From: Microthyrium microscopicum
Lineage: Eukaryota; Ascomycota; Dothideomycetes; Microthyriales; Microthyriaceae
Length of the DNA stretch: 64,000 bases
NCBI GenBank assembly: GCA_010405405.1
Contig: MU004242.1
Span: forward strand, 720,748 to 784,747
Direction: 5' to 3'
In this document: in pieces, positions 22,623 to 35,743 of the stretch
Position numbering within the stretch: the stretch's first letter is position 1
Layout of the letters: each line of letters starts with the position of its first letter
Notes under the pieces: generated by a model
The model's database searches: none
What the model saw: only the letters and a program-made list of their open reading frames with translations
What the model was told of the DNA's origin: nothing
Program-made: the position numbers and the translations under genes

Positions 22623-23052
22623 ATGAGTGTAAGTAATATCACTTTGAGTCAATTTAAATAGGGATAAGGCGCTAACATTGGCGTTATCTAGCTCTACACA
22701 TCCATCTACAAGTAAATCGCCCTCCGCTCCCACCTCAATCGCCGGCCTCAATCGCGACTCAAGCTAATATACACGTCTAGCACTTTCTTCCGGAGTAATG
22801 CGATGATGCTTACTACCGTATTTGGCGCGGCATTTGCTTTTCAAGTGTATGTTGTGGTCTACAAATACTGGTGCAAGGCTAATGGGCATATAGAGTGATG
22901 GACACCTCAGCAGACCGGATATGGGACAACGTAAACAAGGGCGTATGTTATACAAGATTATCAGTGTCGATCTTGGACTGAGACTGACGATGGAATAGCG
23001 GCAATGGAAAGATATCAAGGCGAAATATGTCACGAAGGACGATGAGGAATAG
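22623..23052 (+). CDS. qcr9: QCR9, subunit 9 of the cytochrome bc1 complex (complex III), five exons
   Basis: Exons 22623-22628, 22692-22711, 22781-22846, 22894-22942 and 22999-23052 join in frame to 64 residues: MSLYTSIYNTFFRSNAMML, a membrane span (about 15-35, TTVFGAAFAFQVVMD), then DRIWDNVNKGRQWKDIKAKY and an acidic tail. The IYNTFF..N...L...F.AAF.FQ....D......N.NKG..WKDIK pattern is that of QCR9/UCRQ-9, a 7-kDa inner mitochondrial membrane protein that sits near the Rieske protein. The first exon is only six bases (Met-Ser) and the second 20 bases. All four introns have GT...AG ends. It has no long open frame, so gene callers that need one would miss it. Confidence 0.88.
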
Positions 23053-23753
23053 GCAGTTATGGGAAGCAGAAGACAGTGAAGCAGGCTCGGTGATTCTCAG
23101 AGCGATTGTCAATACAACTTGATGTACCATAGGGGAGTAACTAGCAGACAGTGTTTGCATGAATCAACGGATTAGACTGGCCATGTCTGTTGCCAACAAC
23201 CATCTTTGTACATGTAGCCAGTGATTGCTGTTCAGCGGTTGGAATGAGACATTCTGAACAATGAAGGATTGGCCCTATGTTAGAAGCAGGACAAACCCTA
23301 GAATTGCTGCTTGTTGGCTATCAATCAGGGGCAATATCCTGTTCAAACAGTCAACACAGTGCAGTCTGAAACTGGTCAAAGTATAGGGACCGGTAAAATG
23401 CAGGTATTTATTGACCTGGGGAAGTTCATACAGTGAGACCGAGGCAAGTGCATTGTAGCGTGACCAGCCCCGCCATGGTCATTGCTGCAGTTTGGTACGC
23501 GCCTGCTCACTTACAAGTTACCGTACCTGTGTGCTGTGAGTCCAGGCTGTCACTTCCTACCATAACTTGCCATCCATGCTCACCCATCGGGATACCTGTA
23601 CAGCTCCTGGAAGCCTTCATGACCTTCTCCCAAGTCATTAAACCTTAATCACTTACTACATACAATATACCTCTACTTCATCCGCCTACTCTACATCCCT
23701 CCCTGGTATACACATCATTGCTCGCTACACATCCCCTCCCGCCCGCCGGCACT
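23053..23753. other. Intergenic between QCR9 and UBR1
   Basis: About 0.7 kb holding the UBR1 promoter and 5' UTR, with a pyrimidine-rich stretch (about 23640-23750) just before the start codon, common in constitutive fungal genes. No other feature seen. Confidence 0.5.
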
Positions 23754-26700
23754 ATGCATGGCCCGCCGATAAACCTCGAGTCTCTCGACCTCATTACCTT
23801 CCTACGAGTTCTCCCTGCCGCCTATAACTTTAGATACACTGAAGCCGTCCACAATGTCATCCTACAGAAGCTCTTCATAAGCTGCATTGGCCCCACCGGT
23901 AAGTGCCAAATCACATTTCTTGACGATATTGGATGAAATACAATACATCTCATCGCCACTGCATTCGATGGTTACCATAGAATGCGCTCCTAGTCCAGTG
24001 CTATGGATCCCACCGAATGCGGCGGGCGGCTCAGGCGTGTTGGCTCTGATCATAATCTGTTACTAACAACTTCCAGGACAATACAGCACTCTCTTCTTCC
24101 CTAACAATACTCCTCCATTCGACCCTGACGTCAAATGGTCTCTTCGCGAAGCTCAGGGCGCTATAGAAGGCGCCGAGTATACAGAAGCTGCCCGCGGTAC
24201 TGCTTGCGGCCATATATTTCGACCGGGCGAGGCGAGTTATCAATGCCGCACATGTTCTAGCGATCCAACATGTGTGCTTTGCGCGCGCTGTTTCGATGCC
24301 AGCGACCACGATGGACACCCTGTTTATATTCACGCTAGTGATGGGAATTCAGGATGCTGCGATTGTGGCGATTCAGAGGCCTGGAATCGGCCAGTACACT
24401 GCGGCATTCATTCTGAAGACGAAAGTGCACATGGTCATAAAGACAAGGCAAAGGTATCTGAGCTACCGGCGGAGTTGCTTGAGACTATACGTCAGACTAT
24501 TTCAAAGTCACTAGACTATATGTGTGATGTGTGGAGCTGTTCGCCAGAGCAGCTCAGAGCCAACAAGTCCAAAGATAGCATTTTGGAAGATGAGTGCCTA
24601 TCAAGACTGGCCAGTGAAGTTTACGGAGGCCCGGACTTGGCTGTACAACAATCTGGCCAAGAAGTTGAGTACGCATTGGTACTTTGGAATGACGAAAAAC
24701 ACACCGTGCAAGATGTCAGAGACGCTGTGGCAAGAGCATGTCGTGTTAGCAGCGCAGAAGGGCGGACTCGAGCCGATGAAATTGACAGAGTTGGCCGTAC
24801 CGTTGTCAAGTACTCCAAAGACATTAGCGAACTGCTCCGAGCGGCTGTAATCCTGGAACAACCCAAACTCTCAGTCACCATTCGGTCCTCGCGAGACATA
24901 TTTCGCGAACAGATGTGCGGTTCTATTGTCGAGTGGATTCTCGATGTCTCCGGTTGCGCTGTTGGCTCAGACGGCAAAATACTTAAGCAAATCATATGCG
25001 AGGAGCTCATGAAAGAATGGCGAGTCGGCAGCTTTGCTCATCACAAGATGGTGGGCCAAGATGGCATCTACGATCATGACAAGGAGGAGGTTCAGAAAGA
25101 TCTTCAAGAGAACCTGGGTCCGTATAGTACTGGTTTGATCCAGAGACTCCAACATGCCTGGGGTGCCGCAGCTGATGTGCAAGATGATTCAGTAGACGAC
25201 GATACTGTAGAGGATCATCCGCAAGATGCCAACGACGCCATGGATATAGACACCCCATTCATCCCCTCAAGTTCTCATGATGTAAATGATAACATGTCAG
25301 CAAGCGGCGTTGGTGAGACATCTGAAGGTCAAAACACTCCTGCCGCGAGCCAGAGTTCCGAAGGCGCTGCTCGTTCCAATAATGATTTCATGTTAGAAGA
25401 AGCTGACAGCAACGATGCCTTGCTGACCATACCTCGGACTCCTGCTGCAAGGGTTAAGAAGACCCCGAAGCCACCGAGTTATTGGCGAGATATGCCAGCA
25501 GGCTGTTACGCTCCTGGCCTCACTTCACCTGAAGAAAATCTTCGGAGAAGAGTTCGATTAGATTGGCTCATTCTGTATGACCTGAGAATGTGGAAACAAC
25601 TTCGCATCGACCTTCGAGAAGTCTTCATAACGACACTTATCACCATCCCCAAATTCAAGAGGCTTCTTGCACTGAGATTTGCTAGCGTCTTCACAGTGCT
25701 TGCCGAGCTACACCTCATCGCTGATCGCGAGCCAGATCATTCCCTCATCTTCTTATCTCTCCAACTCCTTACCGTTCCCTCCATTACTACTGAAGTTATC
25801 GAGAGAGGAAACTTCCTTACCAACCTAATGGCCATAATCTATACTTTCCTCTCAACTCGTCAAGTTGGCTATCCCCATCAAGTTGATCTCTCTGCTACTC
25901 TGGCTATCGACCAAGGAGTTGTGTTCAATCGCAGAGCGCAAACGTTCTACCACGATATGCGTCATATGCTTTCCTTGGAGATCGTTCGTGAACGAATACG
26001 AATTGAGCCTCGGTACCTCCTTCAATTCCTTGATATCGCCAAGATCCACCAAGGGATATGCCCCAATGTGCGAGCTGTTGGCGAACACTTGGAATATGAA
26101 ATGGAAGCTTGGATGAGTCTGTCAACAGTGATGACAGAGGTCATGAGGCTCTGTCGTTCCTTTGCAGAATCGTACTACATCCAAAATGAGGATCACTCTC
26201 CAAACTTGCAAGGCGCTCTACGAACCGCAGCAGGTGTCGCAATCATTAATTCGCTGGGTTGCGAATTGTCACGCTTTGAGCAAGGAGAGATCAAACAACT
26301 GGTGCAATTTCATAGCCTGGGACCATTCGAATTTGACCATCAACATGCACCGCCATACTGGACAGTTCGATACAAGGTTGCCGAAGAACCTATGAGCTGC
26401 TATCATCCGCTACACTATATCCTGTCCTGGCTGCTAAGCGAAGCACGATCAGAGAGCGCCGACTATATCAAAGGCTTGCTACACTTTTCGGAAAGTGATC
26501 TTCAACCAATGATTACATCCAAATCTACATACAAAAAACTCAAGGACGTTGGCGATATTCCCGGCAACTATCTCTTGGCCATGTTCGATCTTCCCATCCG
26601 TGTTTGCGCCTGGTTGGCACAAACTCGCGCTGGAATGTGGGTACGAAATGGTCTCTCGTTGAGGCATCAGATTCAGCAGTATAAGAGTGCTAGCCGAAGA

Positions 26701-29700
26701 GAGCTTACATACCAACGAGACATCTTTTTGGTCCAAACAGCTTTCGTCATTTGCGAGCCAGGAACTGTTTTGGCTACCTTGGTCGACCGCTTTGATCTGT
26801 TAGATTGGGCACAAGGCAATTACGAACCACATCCGGCACGAGATGAGGCGCAGACTATCGACGTTGCCGAGGAGTTCATTCATCTTCTCATTGTTATCCT
26901 ATGTGACCGACTAAACCTTATCGTTGGTGATCGCGAAAAGCTTGCCGAGACCATGACCAAACGGGAGCTCATCCACGCTCTCTGCTATAAGCCTCTTTCG
27001 TACGCCGAGCTAAAGAAATATCTGACTGAGCGTGTGAAGGAAGCCGACGATCAAGGCATTCTCCAAGAGTTGACTGCCTACAAACCTCCCGAGGGTATGA
27101 CAGATCATGGCACATTCACACTGAAAGATCAATATTTTGAAGAGATTGACCCATACTTGTCATATTTGACCCGCAATCAGCGCGAAGAGGCCGAAACAGC
27201 TTACCGGAAACATTTTGCAAAGAAACTCGGCAAGGATGTGTCCGAAATCGTGTATGAGCCTAATATCGTGCCGATCGAGTCTGGTTTGTTCAAGGACATT
27301 CACCAATTTACAAGAACGCCACTGTTCGCACAGGTCATCTTTTACTTCATTCAGTATGCTATGATGGCGCCAAACTTTGCACCCGATGTGCAGGCGACTA
27401 AGATCGAGCAACTCTTCCAGTTCGTTCTACAGCTTACACTTGTGGCTATTGTCTTGGACGACTCTACGGAGTTTGTGGAGGAGTTCGATGTGGTCATGGA
27501 TGTTGATGATCCTTCTGGAGAACTGAATGCGCCGCCAAAATACCTTAGCTTCTGCAAAATGATGTTGGAGAAGAAAGCGACCAAAGTTGTCTCAAACGAC
27601 ACTATCGCGAGTGCTCTTCGACGAAGTATGGAACTGGACCATTTGAAATCTTGTGCGCCACGCGTCAAGGCGATCTTCCAGCATCTCCAGGAGAAACGAC
27701 CAGATGATTTCCGTACTTGGATGACGAACCTTAACCTTCCAATGGATGTGTTTGGCCAATCGACCCAAGCCAATGATGCAGCTGCCAAAGAAATAAAGAA
27801 GAAGCAGGCTCTCGAGCGACAGGCCAAAGTGATGGCACAATTTAAACAACAACAAGCTTCATTTTTGGAAAACCAATCTCTGGACTGGGGCGAAGATTTT
27901 GAAGATCTTGATGATGATGAGATGACCGTTACTGCGCATGAAAAGGTGACTCGTTTTCCATCCGGCTCTTGCATTCTTTGTCAGGAAGAGACAGACGACA
28001 ATAGACTTTATGGTACTTTTGGATTCATCAGCGAGAGTCGAATGTTTCGAGACACTCCCATTCGTGATGCAGACTGGGTTAACGAAGTACTCGATACACC
28101 TGAAAGTCTCGATCACGAGTGCGTTGAGCGTCCATTCGGAGTTGCCTCCAAAAACCGCCGTGTCATTCGCAAGACGGGAACTGACGGCAAAGTCATTGAA
28201 CTCGAACGACAGGATCTAGCCAAAGGATTTCCAAACACATATATCTCTCCGAATCCGGTGAGTGTGGGCTGTGGCCATATCATGCACTATACTTGCTATG
28301 AGGTCTATGTGGCTGCGACTGCGAGGCGCCATCAGCAGCAAATTGCTCGGCATCATCCAGAGACTATTGAACGGCACGAATTCTTGTGTCCACTGTGCAA
28401 AGCGCTTGGCAATACGTTCTTGCCAATTATCTGGAAGCCGCAACCTCTACAGTATCCTGGCGCATTAGCTGGTCCTGAGGAGGACTTGGAGACGATGATT
28501 GCAGGAGTGACTGGCCAACTCAACGATTCTTCGTACTTGCAGCACGCTGAGACTGCGCTCAAGAGCTACGCAGAAAGCAATTTCGTGCCTGGATTGGCTG
28601 CGCAGGTTCAACCTAGTTTGATGGAGCTCAAGAATAAAAGAAGTCAGATTCCTCCACCGATACCAGGATTCCCAGGCCGTATCATGGACTTTGACAACCC
28701 GGTGGAGAGTTTGAGCAATATTTTGAGTCGACAAGATAGTCTCTCGTTCTCAGCTGCTAGCACGCCAATTGAGTCTCCACGGATATCAGGTGCCCTCAAC
28801 GTATCAGAACTGCGAAGAGTATACGACACACTAGAAGCCGCACTCAAACTTGCAGATCTCCAATATCCGAACAGCTACAGTACCAGCGAATGGGACGAAT
28901 TTGGCGCTCTGATCTCTGCACTTTCCGGATCGATAAAAGCAGCTGAGATCGCCCAACGTGGTGCCGCTTCGCCCAATTTGGACGCCACCTTCATTGAGAA
29001 GATTAGCTCCCAATCTCTTATGCATCTGAGAGTGCTGAGCGAGACTATCATGTCATTCCTTGCAGTCAATCTCATGAGCAACTCTACCAACAGCGACTCT
29101 AGCCACAATTCCAGCCAGTTCGAACTCGAGAGCCGTCTTGAACGACATATGGGAAGTCTGTTCCTACATTCTAATGATATCGAGGGCGCATTCTCGAGGT
29201 TTCCGGCGTTACTTGCGCAAGATCCATTCGCTGTCTTCACGGAACTCACGCTTTGCCCTGTGCCGGATTTTGATCTCAAGTTCCACATGAAGCTTTTCTA
29301 TATGGCCGAGATTGTAAGGGTTATCGTGTCTTTCTCAACCAAGACCGATGAAGACCCTGATATCAACGACGAAATCCTCAGCATCCGAACACGCCCCAGC
29401 GAGCCAGCCCCTCCCGCCTTCCTAGAACTCGTCAAACTCATCGGCGAGCACCTCCACGGTGGCCTAGGTAGTTACGTATCCTCCCAAGCCCTCTGGATGC
29501 TCTGCCGAAAATACGCCCTCCCCTTTGTCCGCAATTCCGCCATTCTCGTACATATCCGCTACGGCATCGACTTTCCTATCCCCACCACACCTTCTTCCCT
29601 ATCTGAACTCGCACGCCTGTCCACACTTCTAGATCTACCCTCCCTATCAGATCTAGTCTCCGAGTTCATTACTTCCCCTTCTGCGCGGGTGATGGGTACG

Positions 29701-30551
29701 AAGTGGGCGCAGCATTACACCGAGCAAGACGACATTATAAATCTCGCTCATCCTGCTATCTTTGAACTCGTAGGCTTGCCGAAGAACTTTGATACATTGC
29801 AGGATGAAGTTATGAGACGGAAATGTCCTGCTACTGGACGCGCGCTCTGGGATCCGGCGATCTGTCTACTTTGCGGCGAGATTTTCTGCTCACAGAGCCA
29901 GTGTTGTACGAAACCAGCGACTGATGGGCATGGGAACACTGGGAGAAAGGTTGGTGGTTGCTGGCAACATCGTGTCAAGTAAGTTTCCCTCAAAACCCCC
30001 TTTGCCCACACCATCCAACCGCTCGACAAAAAATAAGTGGACGCGCTCCCATCAAGTGCGGTGTCTACCATCTGCTGCGCTTTGGCACCGGTGCTCTATT
30101 CCCCTTGCCAATGATTATATACCGTTGGATTATCCTTCGAGTACGCTGGGTGATAAGGCATTTTCTCGTTATGAAATGCGATGGTAGACACCGTTGTCGA
30201 TGGGAGTGCGCCATCATTTACGCCCCTCATTCCCATCCTTTCCCTCCTATCCTATCCTTGTTTCTTTACTAACAATCTCACAGATGCGGCGGCAAAGTCG
30301 GCATTTTCCTACATATCCGCAAATGCACAATACTGTACCTGCATGAAGGCAGCGGCTCATTCACCGTCGCTCCCTATCTTGACAAATTCGGCGAGGCAGA
30401 TCCCAGCTTGAGGAGCAATTTGCAGCTCTTTTTGAATCAGAAGAGATATGATAGTATTTTTAGGTCTGCGTGGCTGATGAGCCAAATTCCGAGTGTCATT
30501 GCGAGACGGTTGGAGGGGGAGATTAGCACAGGGGGATGGGAGACTTTATAA
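23754..30551 (+). CDS. ubr1: UBR1, N-recognin E3 ubiquitin ligase of the N-degron pathway
   Basis: Exons 23754-23898, 24077-29978 and 30284-30551 encode about 2104 residues. UBR1 recognises destabilising N-terminal residues and ubiquitinates proteins with Rad6. The UBR-box zinc finger spans about residues 90-165 (ACGHIFRPGEASYQCRTC, CFDASDHDGH, CCDCGDSEAWN), including the His/Cys/Asp residues that hold a basic N-terminal residue. A ClpS-like region follows near 245-300 (YALVLWNDEKHTVQDV). The RING-H2-type finger lies at about 1345-1500 (CILCQEE, CGHIMHYTC, CPLCKALGN). The C-terminal cap ends in EGEISTGGWETL and includes RKCTILYLH...GSGSF..APYLDKFGE; it is supplied by the last exon and would be lost if the intron were missed. 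Both introns (178 and 305 bp) contain a palindromic element. Confidence 0.96.
23949..24033. mobile_element. Palindromic MITE-like element, short copy C, in UBR1 intron 1
   Basis: About 85 bp forming a long imperfect hairpin: left arm GCATTCGATGGTTACCATAG, loop, right arm complementary (CTATGGATCCCACCGAATGC). The segment CTCATCGCC...GATGGTTACCATAGAATGCGCT aligns with copies D2 and E. It lacks the GACAAAATAA-type ends, so it seems a short or decayed member. It lies within intron 23899-24076. Confidence 0.7.
30024..30226. mobile_element. Palindromic MITE-like element, copy E, in UBR1 intron 2
   Basis: About 200 bp with inverted repeats of some 35-40 bp. The left end reads GACAAAAAATAAGTGGACGC then CTCCCATC...CGGTGTCTACCATC; the right end is the complement, GATGGTAGACACCG...GATGGGAGTGCGCC. 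Its right half aligns with copy F (CGCTGGG..ATAA.GCAT) and more loosely with A and B. It is contained in the 305-bp intron 29979-30283. Confidence 0.82.
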
Positions 30552-31061
30552 ACGTTGTGGTATTGGGTTTCGGTTGGGGTGATGGGGGTAATGACTGATG
30601 ATGATATTGTTTGATAGATTGGGGCTGGATGAATGATTATGAGATAGAATGCAATGAGTTTTACGTGGGTATTATTGGATTTACTACCTATGGATTCACT
30701 ACATACACTACCACACTTTGCATTTCTGTTGTTGATTCAAAGACCAATGTACTCCCAGCTGAGTCGATGGGGTTACATCAGATCCGTAGTTGTTAAGTAG
30801 CAACTGTGGCAGTTGGCGACCCGATCTGAGGCTTCAAAGAATAGCGCGGAAATGTCTACATCCATACCACAGGTCTAATGGCTGGGGTTGTTTCCTGCGA
30901 TCGATTGGAAGGTTCTTTGTTTTGGGACGTGTCTTTCTCGCATAGCATCCATTCAAGTCAGGGGATTGCGTGCAAATCGGGTGTCCGCTTGACAGATAGT
31001 CCTTTCCAAAGGTTTCGATTAATATGTCAGCTCTTCCGAAAACACGGACTCCTTGAATTCT
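30552..31061. other. Convergent intergenic region, no gene seen
   Basis: About 500 bp between the 3' ends of UBR1 and the minus-strand membrane-protein gene, holding both 3' UTRs. Nothing else is recognisable. Confidence 0.5.
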
Positions 31062-32501
31062 TCATCCCATCTCATGAACGTTTGAAGCCGGTCCACGGCC
31101 AGAAGAAGCAACCTGGTGAGGTGGTTGATATGGAAGTGCTTGTGGAGGACTATACGCCTGCCCAGGAGCTGGCTCACTGTGCGTCTGTCCTGTGACATCT
31201 GGAGACACCAGCGGCGGCGTCGCCAAATACGCCTGTCCGGGTGCTGGTGTACCGCTAAGCTCGGAAAGCTGTGTTGTACTATAATTATGTCCCAAGAGCC
31301 CCGTCTGTCCTGTTGACTCTGGAGATATTGCCTCTCGTGTGCCTGTATATGTCGTCTGTCCAGCTTGTGCCTGGCTATATGTTTGAGCTGGCCAGGTCGC
31401 ACCCATAGGCGTTGACGTCTCCATCGGTGCTGCGTATGGGTTTACTTGCACTGGACTGGATCCCATGTTACCCTTGCTGGCAAAATATTCCGCCTGTGCT
31501 CCACCAGCGGGAAAGTAATTGAGCGGCGCGACATTGGTGATACCAACAGGTTGTATGCCGGCACGCATCGCATTTTGCTGGTCGATGGCGCGGAGGTTGC
31601 GTCTGTGCCGTCGACAGCATAATATGACGATGACGATTGACGATATGTATCCGATACCAAGGGCGACGAAAATGATTATCAGAGGGATCAGCAAAACGGC
31701 CGTGGAGGTTGTCGAGCTGCTATAGTCATAGCTGTTGCTGCCACCGCTATACAAAGAGGTTGTGTATTTCCCAGACGAGCTTGATCGGCTTGTGACGGCA
31801 TAGTAGGGAGCGGTGGAAACGTAGGCTGTTATGTAGGAGTAGCCTGTGTATAATGTGTTGCGGATGGTCGATGTTACGGGTGTCATTTGTGATTTGGCGT
31901 CTATTCCACAGCCATAGCCGGTTACTCCTTTTCCAGGATCTGTGTATTGTATTAGTACATCATGAGGACTAGAGGAACCGATCTGACTTACATGTGTATG
32001 TCTGACAATATGGCTCTGCTGCTGCAGAACAGACAAGATTCAGAGTATTGCTGAGGCAACTTGAGCCGCACTGATTGCCATTGTATTGAGACCTGTCGTA
32101 GCATTTGCTGGCGAATTCACAGTTCGTGTAGCCGCCATAACAGCAGCCTTGAATATATAGGCTGGCAGTGTAGATTGCACAGGATCCAATCTGGCAAGAG
32201 AGGACCGAGCCTAGAGAGTTTGTTAGTATGTTTACGAAGCAAAATCCGATCTTGATATTTAGGACTTACTTTCGGACGCCGATGCATCCCAAATCCAACC
32301 ACAAGTGTCTGCTGAAGCATATGACCTTTTAACTAATGGATTGCGAGAATGATCTGGTGCCTCTGTTGGCTTCGGAGATACTGAGTCCTGAACTGCGAAA
32401 TTTCGTGCGACTATAGTCGGTTCTGGCCCAGGAAACGCGATAGATGCTCCTCTTTGGGCAAGAGTCAACAGACTTAACGCGTAAGAAAACCGCGAAATCA
32501 T
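31062..32501 (-). CDS. Single-pass plasma-membrane protein with Cys-rich ectodomain and Pro/Gln-rich tail
   Basis: Exons 32501-32270, 32210-31992 and 31939-31062 encode about 442 residues. A signal peptide (about 1-22) is followed by a Cys-rich extracellular domain (CGWIWDASASES, SCQIGSCAIYTASLYIQGCC, CEFASKCYDRSQYNGNQCGSSC, roughly 65-150) and a Ser/Tyr/Thr-rich linker. A membrane span follows (about 225-260, LLIPLIIIFVALGIGYISSIVIVI) with a CCRRHRR stop-transfer. The cytosolic tail is Pro/Gln/Ala-rich with recurring PGQAY units. This architecture resembles fungal wall-stress sensors, but I do not recognise a named family and the Cys pattern is not a standard WSC domain. Function is therefore inferred only from topology. 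Confidence 0.8.
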
Positions 32502-33369
32502 TGGAAATTCGCGGCGGACAAGATGAGATCAATGAGCGTGAGTTGAAGATAATGACAGAAAAGAATGAGCGAATATCACGTTAGCGGTTGAATTAGAGGA
32601 GTGAGCAAAAGCGCCATGGAAATGTTAGACAAAGCCATTCCTGTTGAAGTGCATCAAATATCACGAAGTGTTCGACCATTTTCTGCTTGCCAAGAGGCTT
32701 GGTGGTTGAGAGGATTGAAGATTGGCTGGGAGTGGTGGTTGAGTCTAGGCCGTGGCTTATGGAGATGGATATCTTTGGCTGCTGCATTTAGATCAGCAAG
32801 AAAGCGGAAAGATTGGGCTTGATACAAAACAAGATTAAGCAAAAGAACGACAGGGGACAACACGAGCAAATTCCCACCTCTGCGGCTCTGCCACCTTCCT
32901 TCCCCCGGTCTTCCAACTTCAACGCTCCATCTCCATCACGATTCACCGACAACCTAGACGATTTATATCGAAAACTTACACCACAGGCATCCCTTGGACT
33001 TGTATTGTGAAGCACCGTTGGAGAACAGATTCATCAATTACATATTGGTTCATGGAAAGCACTTTGATAGGTGCATCATGTTTCTTTGACAATTGACCTC
33101 GTTGTATTTACCCCTTTCTGGCATGTCATGGTACAGCAAGAGCTCTGTTCTCAGAACTACCTACCTATTGCCCGTCTCCAAGAAGATATGCTAAATGTCC
33201 AAGTCGCACGCCCTATAAACATATTGACAAAGCTAATGATCTCGCGAAGAATCATTTTGAATTCCACACCACTAACTACCGCAGCACCGTGTCTATTGGA
33301 AACTTGTGACTCCCTTTCCCATGCTGATCTAGTTCTACTCATTGATCGGCTTTGCTCTTGTCATTATCA
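32502..33369. other. Intergenic, promoter of the membrane protein and 3' flank of the dynamin gene
   Basis: About 870 bp. A 73-codon plus-strand frame at 32601-32822, Trp-rich and basic, and others near 32813-33010 are open but resemble nothing known. A pyrimidine-rich stretch lies around 32880-32920. I call no gene. Confidence 0.45.
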
Positions 33370-35743
33370 ATCAAACAGTTCAAAAGCGCTCTCAGACACC
33401 GAATCTTCGCGCTTGCTGTCATCTGTTGTTTGTCCATTCTCCTCCGGCTGGTCGGCAGTGGTCACATCCATATCTACAAATTAGGATGTTAGCATGATCA
33501 AGACAGTCAAGACAGTCAACACCTTGAACACATCAGACATGCCAAGAACCCAAGGGGATATCCAACAAGATTTTTCTTTCCGCAAGAGCAAGGAGAGAAC
33601 TAACCTGGGCTTTCGGTCCTATGCTTGTCAAGACGCTTCAAATCTTTCAGTCCTCCTTCGAGGACAGTCAATTGCTCAGCACAGCGACCGCGCTCAACCG
33701 CGGTCTCCTTGCTCTCTCCAGCAAGACGGGCGACATCCTCCTCTTCCATCTCATACACGATCATCGCTTCGAACAAGGACGATAGTTGTCCAATGAGGCA
33801 GTGCTCAATGGCAAGAACACTCACATCATCGACGAATCTCTTCAACGCTACCTTGTAGTACGCTTGCATGTAGTCGATAGCTGCATCGCTTGCATGTTTT
33901 TCCATGTCAACTTCAGTTCGCTCCTCAAGCAAAGTCAAGAGTTTTGAAGGGTCTACATTATACTCACTCTCCCTGTTGAAATCTTGTTTGCCAAAATAGC
34001 TTTTCAGAGCTTCTTCGAGAGCACGTCGTTTCCTGGCAGCCTGGGCTTTCTGTACATTGTCCGTAAAGTAGTGGTTGTACGTAATGGGATGACCACTGTA
34101 GTGCAATCCGAGAAGCTCCTTCACTTTCTCATCAAGCCCGAGTTTGAGAGTCTCAATCCCGGTACGCACAAACTGAAAGATCGCGGCAGCAGTCTCATCG
34201 ACAGAGATGTGGTTGATTATGGTTCCCGTGACCCAGTAGACTGCTTCGAGGATGGTATCCTTATAACTGACGGCAATTTTCTTCCATGGCTGACATTGAT
34301 CCGTGAACAACTCGCCAACGATAAGGGGATTGAACATGCCTTGGAGCTCACGCCCTCTGCTACGCTGGATCATGTCACTGACCTCTTGAATGTAGTCAGA
34401 TCGAGCGACTTTCTTGCCAGCGGAATCATCATCTCCAACAGGACCCTCAACGATGATACGTGTCTCTCCGTTCAAGCGCATGTCATCTTTGAACTTGTTC
34501 AATGAGTCTTGCACTACAGCACGCAGCCGTTTTTGACGCCCTTCCATGGTTTTGGAACTTCCAAAGAACCGATCATCGTAAATGCCATCCACGGCGGCCT
34601 TTATCAATGCGGTAAACTGCTGACTGATCTGCAAGAGGTAGCGGCGCTGCTCGTTTGTAGTGATGCGTGAAATTCCCAACCGGTCCAAACGACTACGGCA
34701 GCCTGAGATGCCGGCTTCGACATCCTCAAGAAGACTGGGGAGTTGATACAAAATTTGGTCCTTTAACACATTGCTAAGCCTTGATTTCAATGGCTTGACT
34801 CCAAGCTGACTGGGGTCTAGAGATGTCCAGATGCCGAGAGAAAAGAATGACTCTTCGTCTGCATCGCGTTGGGCCGAAGAAGCGGCTCTTGTCTCGTAAC
34901 TCCGGTTCTTCAAGACATGCCAACCAAGTCGAAAGACCACATCTTTGTTTTGCGCCAACTTGAAGTAAGCGGCTTCGCTATCGGAACCCGCGTCTAAGGT
35001 ATCGGGCTTTGCTGTCATAGGTTAGTTGAACGAGCTATCACATGAGCTCCTGGATACATACTGATGAGACCTAGAGTCCGCATTCCCTTGCGATCAAGTT
35101 TACGAGCAAGCTCCGTCACTTCCTGAAGAGCAAAGTCGCTCTTGGCTGAGACGACGGCAAGAATGATGCTTCGCGGTCTCTCCATGTACCCTCGAACCAT
35201 ACTTCGGACAATTTTCGCATCGTCAGTTGACTGGTCCCGGTTTCCTGCACGAAATATACCTGGAAGATCGACCATGGTGAGATGTGGCTGATTTGGTCCA
35301 CAAAGCTCAACGCGAAGAGTATCGGTGCTGAAGACTTTTGCGTCTTCCTCGGACAGGCCCATCACCCACTTTGCGCCCTCGATAGTCTCACCAAGATCAA
35401 AGGTGGAAACATCCACCTCTGGAATGTCGCGACGAAATCTAGCAAGCTCCACCTTCTCTTCCACAGAGCGTTCAGGCCCCGGAATGATTGAAATCTTGAT
35501 TCCGGTGGAAACATCTCGGCGAAGAACCAATTCTGTAGCAAATCGGGTGCAAAGGGCGTCTTTGGTTGGAAAGGATATGCCAGAGATTGCTTCCAGGACA
35601 GAGCTTTTCCCGGAGGACTGGTCGCCGCAGACAATGATTTCTGGCAGGTCGACGTATCTGCTGATGCCTTTGGATCGGAGTTTATCAATGATATCCAAAA
35701 GATCACGATGATCTTTGGACTGAAGAGTTACCGAAGTTGCCAT
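33370..35743 (-). CDS. Dynamin-family GTPase (Mx/fungal dynamin-like)
   Basis: Exons 35743-35062, 35011-33605 and 33473-33370 encode about 730 residues. The GTPase domain has G1 GDQSSGKS (residues 40-47), a switch Thr in FATELVLRR, G3 DLPG and G4 TKPD; the first intron splits the G4 region and splicing restores GLITKPDTLD. The middle/stalk region (HPITYNHYFTDN and following) and a C-terminal GED-like helix (IYEMEEEDVARLAGESKETA) follow. No pleckstrin domain or proline-rich tail is present, so it resembles the Mx-like/VPS1-like proteins of filamentous fungi, which often occur as expanded paralogs, rather than classical endocytic dynamin. A short acidic tail comes from the last exon. The membrane acted on is unknown. 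Confidence 0.9.

Noticed and set aside
27351-27974. 207-codon minus-strand open frame
   Set aside because: It lies wholly antisense to the UBR1 coding exon and has a Ser/Arg-rich composition typical of shadow frames.
32601-32822. 73-codon Trp-rich plus-strand frame
   Set aside because: No homology and no supporting promoter or splice context.
33984-34505. 173-codon plus-strand open frame
   Set aside because: Antisense to the dynamin stalk region; no signal of its own.
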